Shown piece after piece: positions 61,945 through 64,000 of a stretch of DNA of 64,000 bases. The position numbers were made by a program, and so were the translations under genes. The stretch is from Chryseobacterium soli (lineage in GTDB: Bacteria > Bacteroidota > Bacteroidia > Flavobacteriales > Weeksellaceae): NCBI RefSeq assembly GCF_000737705.1, contig NZ_JPRH01000008.1, forward strand, positions 62,001-126,000, given 5' to 3'. A model generated the notes under the pieces. It saw nothing but the letters and a program-made list of their open reading frames with translations, was not told where the DNA came from and did not search any database. Positions within the stretch are counted from its first letter, which is position 1. The number at the start of each line of letters is the position of its first letter.

Positions 61945-63084
61945 CTACCGGAAAATTTCCTGAGACTTCATTTTATTAATCAGAGGATTGGCGTACATCG
62001 ACAGGAAATAATCTTTGGAAACAGCATCATTGGGATCAATACGCATTTCAAGCCTTCTTACAAACAGCTGTTTTTCTTTTTCCGTATAATGTGCAGCATA
62101 TGTATCCGTATGATGAAGCAAATCGTAAGCAATATATTTCGTAGGCCAAAGTTTATAGTTCTGTATGATAGAATCATCGATGATCTTCGCGATTGCCTGC
62201 AACTGCTTATTCTTATTTTCGAATTGTTCAGCAATCGTATCGAGTTCCGTATCAATTACGTTCCCGGCATGCAGATGAATCCTTTTCTTTTGTCCCAGTA
62301 CACCACTCAGCATGGTCGTAAAATCCTCATTCTCCCCTTTTATATATTCCTCATCTCTGTGCTTCGCCAGAAGCTGCGGCATTTTTAAGGAATCCGTAGG
62401 GTCATATTCATAGGAAATGGATATCGGAACGATCTTCAATGTTTTAAAATAATCCGTCAGTGCCAGATCACCGGCCGCCATAGCAAGCATTTTTAACACT
62501 CCCTGCTGGGTAGCATCATTTCCGTCTTTAGTCCGTCCTTCACGCTGTGCAATCCATACAGAACGTTTTTTGTCGTGTAAAAGCTCTTTTATGTATTCAG
62601 ACATGATCTGAGAACTTTGCAGCTGTTCACGGATCGGCAGTCCTCTCTGAACTAAAAAGTTACGGTTCAGCTTTGCCAATACATGTAAAAATGTTTTCTG
62701 AACAAGATTATCCCCGATTGCAGAAGAAGTCATGATAAATCCTCCTTCCAGCAACACCAGGTTGAGCAGAGAGGTATCTAAAACAATATCCCTGTGATTG
62801 GAGATAAAAAGGTAGGGCGTATTTTTATCCAGCTGATCAAATCCCGAAGTCGTTAATCCTTCAGAACTCTTTTCAAGAATCTGGCGGACGGTATGGGCTA
62901 TGAAATTGTGTTGAAAATCGCTTACAGAGTGTATATTTTTAAACTGTTTCCTCCAAACCTGTTTATCAACATCAGGAAAAGTAAAATTCATCAGTGCTTT
63001 CATCATAGGATCACGGGCTACACCACGTAATGCTTCATTCACTTCATGATCATAAAAAGGCCTGATTTCATCGAACTTCGACAT
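61945..63084 (-). CDS. Glycerol-3-phosphate/1-acylglycerol-3-phosphate acyltransferase-family protein
   Basis: 379 residues with the acyltransferase motifs: FISNHRDIVLDTSLLN (NHx4D), LNRNFLVQRGLP, and the substrate-binding VWIAQREGRTKDGNDATQQG, followed by IVPISISYEYDPTD. Related to PlsB/AGPAT-type enzymes that add acyl chains during phospholipid synthesis. No transmembrane helix is obvious; peripheral membrane association is expected. Monocistronic. Confidence 0.85.
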   Translation of the reverse strand: MSKFDEIRPFYDHEVNEALRGVARDPMMKALMNFTFPDVDKQVWRKQFKNIHSVSDFQHNFIAHTVRQILEKSSEGLTTSGFDQLDKNTPYLFISNHRDIVLDTSLLNLVLLEGGFIMTSSAIGDNLVQKTFLHVLAKLNRNFLVQRGLPIREQLQSSQIMSEYIKELLHDKKRSVWIAQREGRTKDGNDATQQGVLKMLAMAAGDLALTDYFKTLKIVPISISYEYDPTDSLKMPQLLAKHRDEEYIKGENEDFTTMLSGVLGQKKRIHLHAGNVIDTELDTIAEQFENKNKQLQAIAKIIDDSIIQNYKLWPTKYIAYDLLHHTDTYAAHYTEKEKQLFVRRLEMRIDPNDAVSKDYFLSMYANPLINKMKSQEIFR

Positions 63085-63336
63085 GTAATTATTTAAAAAT
63101 TAAAACTATTTTGCAAAAGAACAAAAATTTATTGAGGGTACACTACAATGTTTGTTAAAGTATACCATTTGTAGACATAGCAACTATGTGCTACATACCA
63201 TTGCATGTTCCTGAAATGCAAAAACCGTGTCATTTTTCTTTAAAAGACCATATTTTCGAAAAAATATTCTATTGAAAATCCATTTTATTGGAATTTCCCT
63301 TTAAAATGAGATAGAGACATTAGGGAATGAAATGAA
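63085..63336. other. Intergenic region without recognised features
   Basis: AT-rich, no open frame longer than a few codons and no repeat recognised; it must contain the promoter of the acyltransferase gene at its left end. Confidence 0.4.
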
Positions 63337-63362
63337 AAACCAGAGCTTTTCGACTCTGGTTT
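63337..63362 (-). terminator. Intrinsic terminator of the right-edge barrel gene
   Basis: Stem AAACCAGAG / CTCTGGTTT with an 8-base loop; an A-rich run on its left gives a T-run on the minus strand. It lies 60 bases beyond the stop codon at 63422. Confidence 0.75.
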
Positions 63363-63421
63363 CTTTAGAACTGAAAGCGTATTCTTTTTTTGAGCAGAAT
63401 AGTAGCGTACAAAATAGCACC

Positions 63422-64000
63422 TTAATTACGATTTCCGCTTTTAGCCTGCCGTACATTCTGAGTGTCCTTCAGATTTAGTCTGTATACCAGTGTCAGACGA
63501 TATCGGGCAGCATTAGGAATACTCGTCTGGCTGATTGCATAATCAGCTCCCCGGGTTGTGCTTTTTAGTTTTCGCAGGTCAAAAAGGTTGCTTACATCAA
63601 AAGAAACGGTTGCTTTGTCCTTTAAAAAAGTCTTACTGCATCCGAAATCAATACTATGCAGTGCATCAGCACGGGTTTGGGCCGTAGCGTTGGCCCCTCT
63701 GAAATTATAAAGCATCTGGAAAGCGAGCTTATCCTTCAGTTTCAGTTGGGTACTTAAACGGGCAGTAAGGGTATTGCCGGAATAATCAAAGCTTTGGTTT
63801 TGATAGCTCCCCTGTTCGGCATAGTGAAATACATTAAGCTCGGTATTTACCTGCAGCCATTTGACAGGATTATAGAGTACCGAAAGTTCAAAACCCTGAC
63901 GTGTTTCCTTATGGATATTGACCGGCATGGTAATAAAGAGACCCGCTGCATCCTGAAAAGTGAAATCTTCGATAACTCCAGCGTTATGCTGATAATAGAA
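63422..64000 (-). CDS. C-terminal part of a TonB-dependent receptor-like outer-membrane barrel (5' end outside window)
   Basis: The frame is open from the right edge (the first codons read FYYQHNAGVIEDFTFQDAAG) for 192 codons. The sequence shows barrel strands ending in YRLTLVYRLN and typical TonB receptor C-terminal features: FELSVLYNPVKWLQVNTELN, KLAFQMLYNFRGANATAQ, SIDFGCSKTFLKDKATVSFD and VSNLFDLRK. This matches the outer-membrane beta-barrel family with a carboxypeptidase-like N-terminus common in Bacteroidota. It ends in a short basic tail (QAKSGNRN) and not the usual terminal aromatic residue. Confidence 0.85.
   Translation of the reverse strand, partial: FYYQHNAGVIEDFTFQDAAGLFITMPVNIHKETRQGFELSVLYNPVKWLQVNTELNVFHYAEQGSYQNQSFDYSGNTLTARLSTQLKLKDKLAFQMLYNFRGANATAQTRADALHSIDFGCSKTFLKDKATVSFDVSNLFDLRKLKSTTRGADYAISQTSIPNAARYRLTLVYRLNLKDTQNVRQAKSGNRN

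Overview
The window looks like a chromosomal segment of a Chryseobacterium-like member of the Weeksellaceae (Flavobacteriia, Bacteroidota). This rests on low GC, TonB-dependent receptors, a type IX secretion sorting domain, lipoproteins with Bacteroidota-style signals, promoters of the TAnnTTTG (-7) type, and family-level similarity of most proteins. I see no rRNA, tRNA, CRISPR array, prophage or intact insertion sequence. The assignment is inference from recognition; no database search was run.

Layout. 1-5.3 kb: a probable disaccharide (sucrose-like) uptake and cleavage operon made of a TonB receptor (5' end outside the window), a GH100-like glycosidase, a P-loop sugar/nucleoside-kinase-like protein and an SLC45-type MFS carrier. 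5.5-8.7 kb (minus strand): an ECF sigma factor followed by a membrane-anchored protein that joins a TonB plug-like domain to a YfbK-type von Willebrand A protein; a 71-codon remnant that looks like an alpha-2-macroglobulin tail lies in frame behind its stop. 8.9-27.6 kb: mostly core metabolism and housekeeping (C1 peptidase, Old Yellow Enzyme with a divergent HxlR regulator, fused branched-chain 2-oxoacid dehydrogenase E1, polyprenyl synthase, RlmN, QueA, inosine-DNA glycosylase, S9 peptidase, topoisomerase III).

28-35.4 kb (minus strand): a probable quinone/electrophile-response region with an exported pirin, an AraC regulator, a Crp-family regulator, a degenerate receiver-like protein, an MhqD-like hydrolase, two MhqO-like ring-cleaving dioxygenases and a GNAT enzyme. 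The pirin and the outermost dioxygenase share a nearly identical 29-bp promoter element at the same distance from their -7 boxes. Related intergenic repeats separate the genes of this cluster.

36.5-40.7 kb: a methionine-uptake operon (EamA exporter, metN, metI, metQ) preceded by a palindromic operator, a TAnnTTTG promoter, an otherwise unannotated 33-codon leader ORF rich in Met and Cys (MMMDCCMP core), and an intrinsic terminator lying between leader and first gene. This has the layout of a transcription attenuator and is the most interesting find in the window. 40.9-43.2 kb: a GH3 beta-glucosidase behind a 27-bp near-perfect palindrome. 43.5-51 kb: a DUF2652 protein, an RND efflux operon (adaptor, pump, outer-membrane factor) and an AraC regulator.

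51.2-64 kb: a phosphoesterase, a DHA2-type MFS exporter with divergent Lrp regulator, a tandem array of four ~135-bp repeats, a T9SS-sorted fibre-like protein, a large imperfect palindrome, an exported RidA/SDR/PhzF operon, a Fur/Zur-type regulator divergent from a MerC-like protein with two inverted-repeat operators, a YceI lipoprotein, a YciE-like ferritin-fold protein with a histone-H1-like tail, an acyltransferase, and the 3' end of another outer-membrane barrel gene at the right edge.
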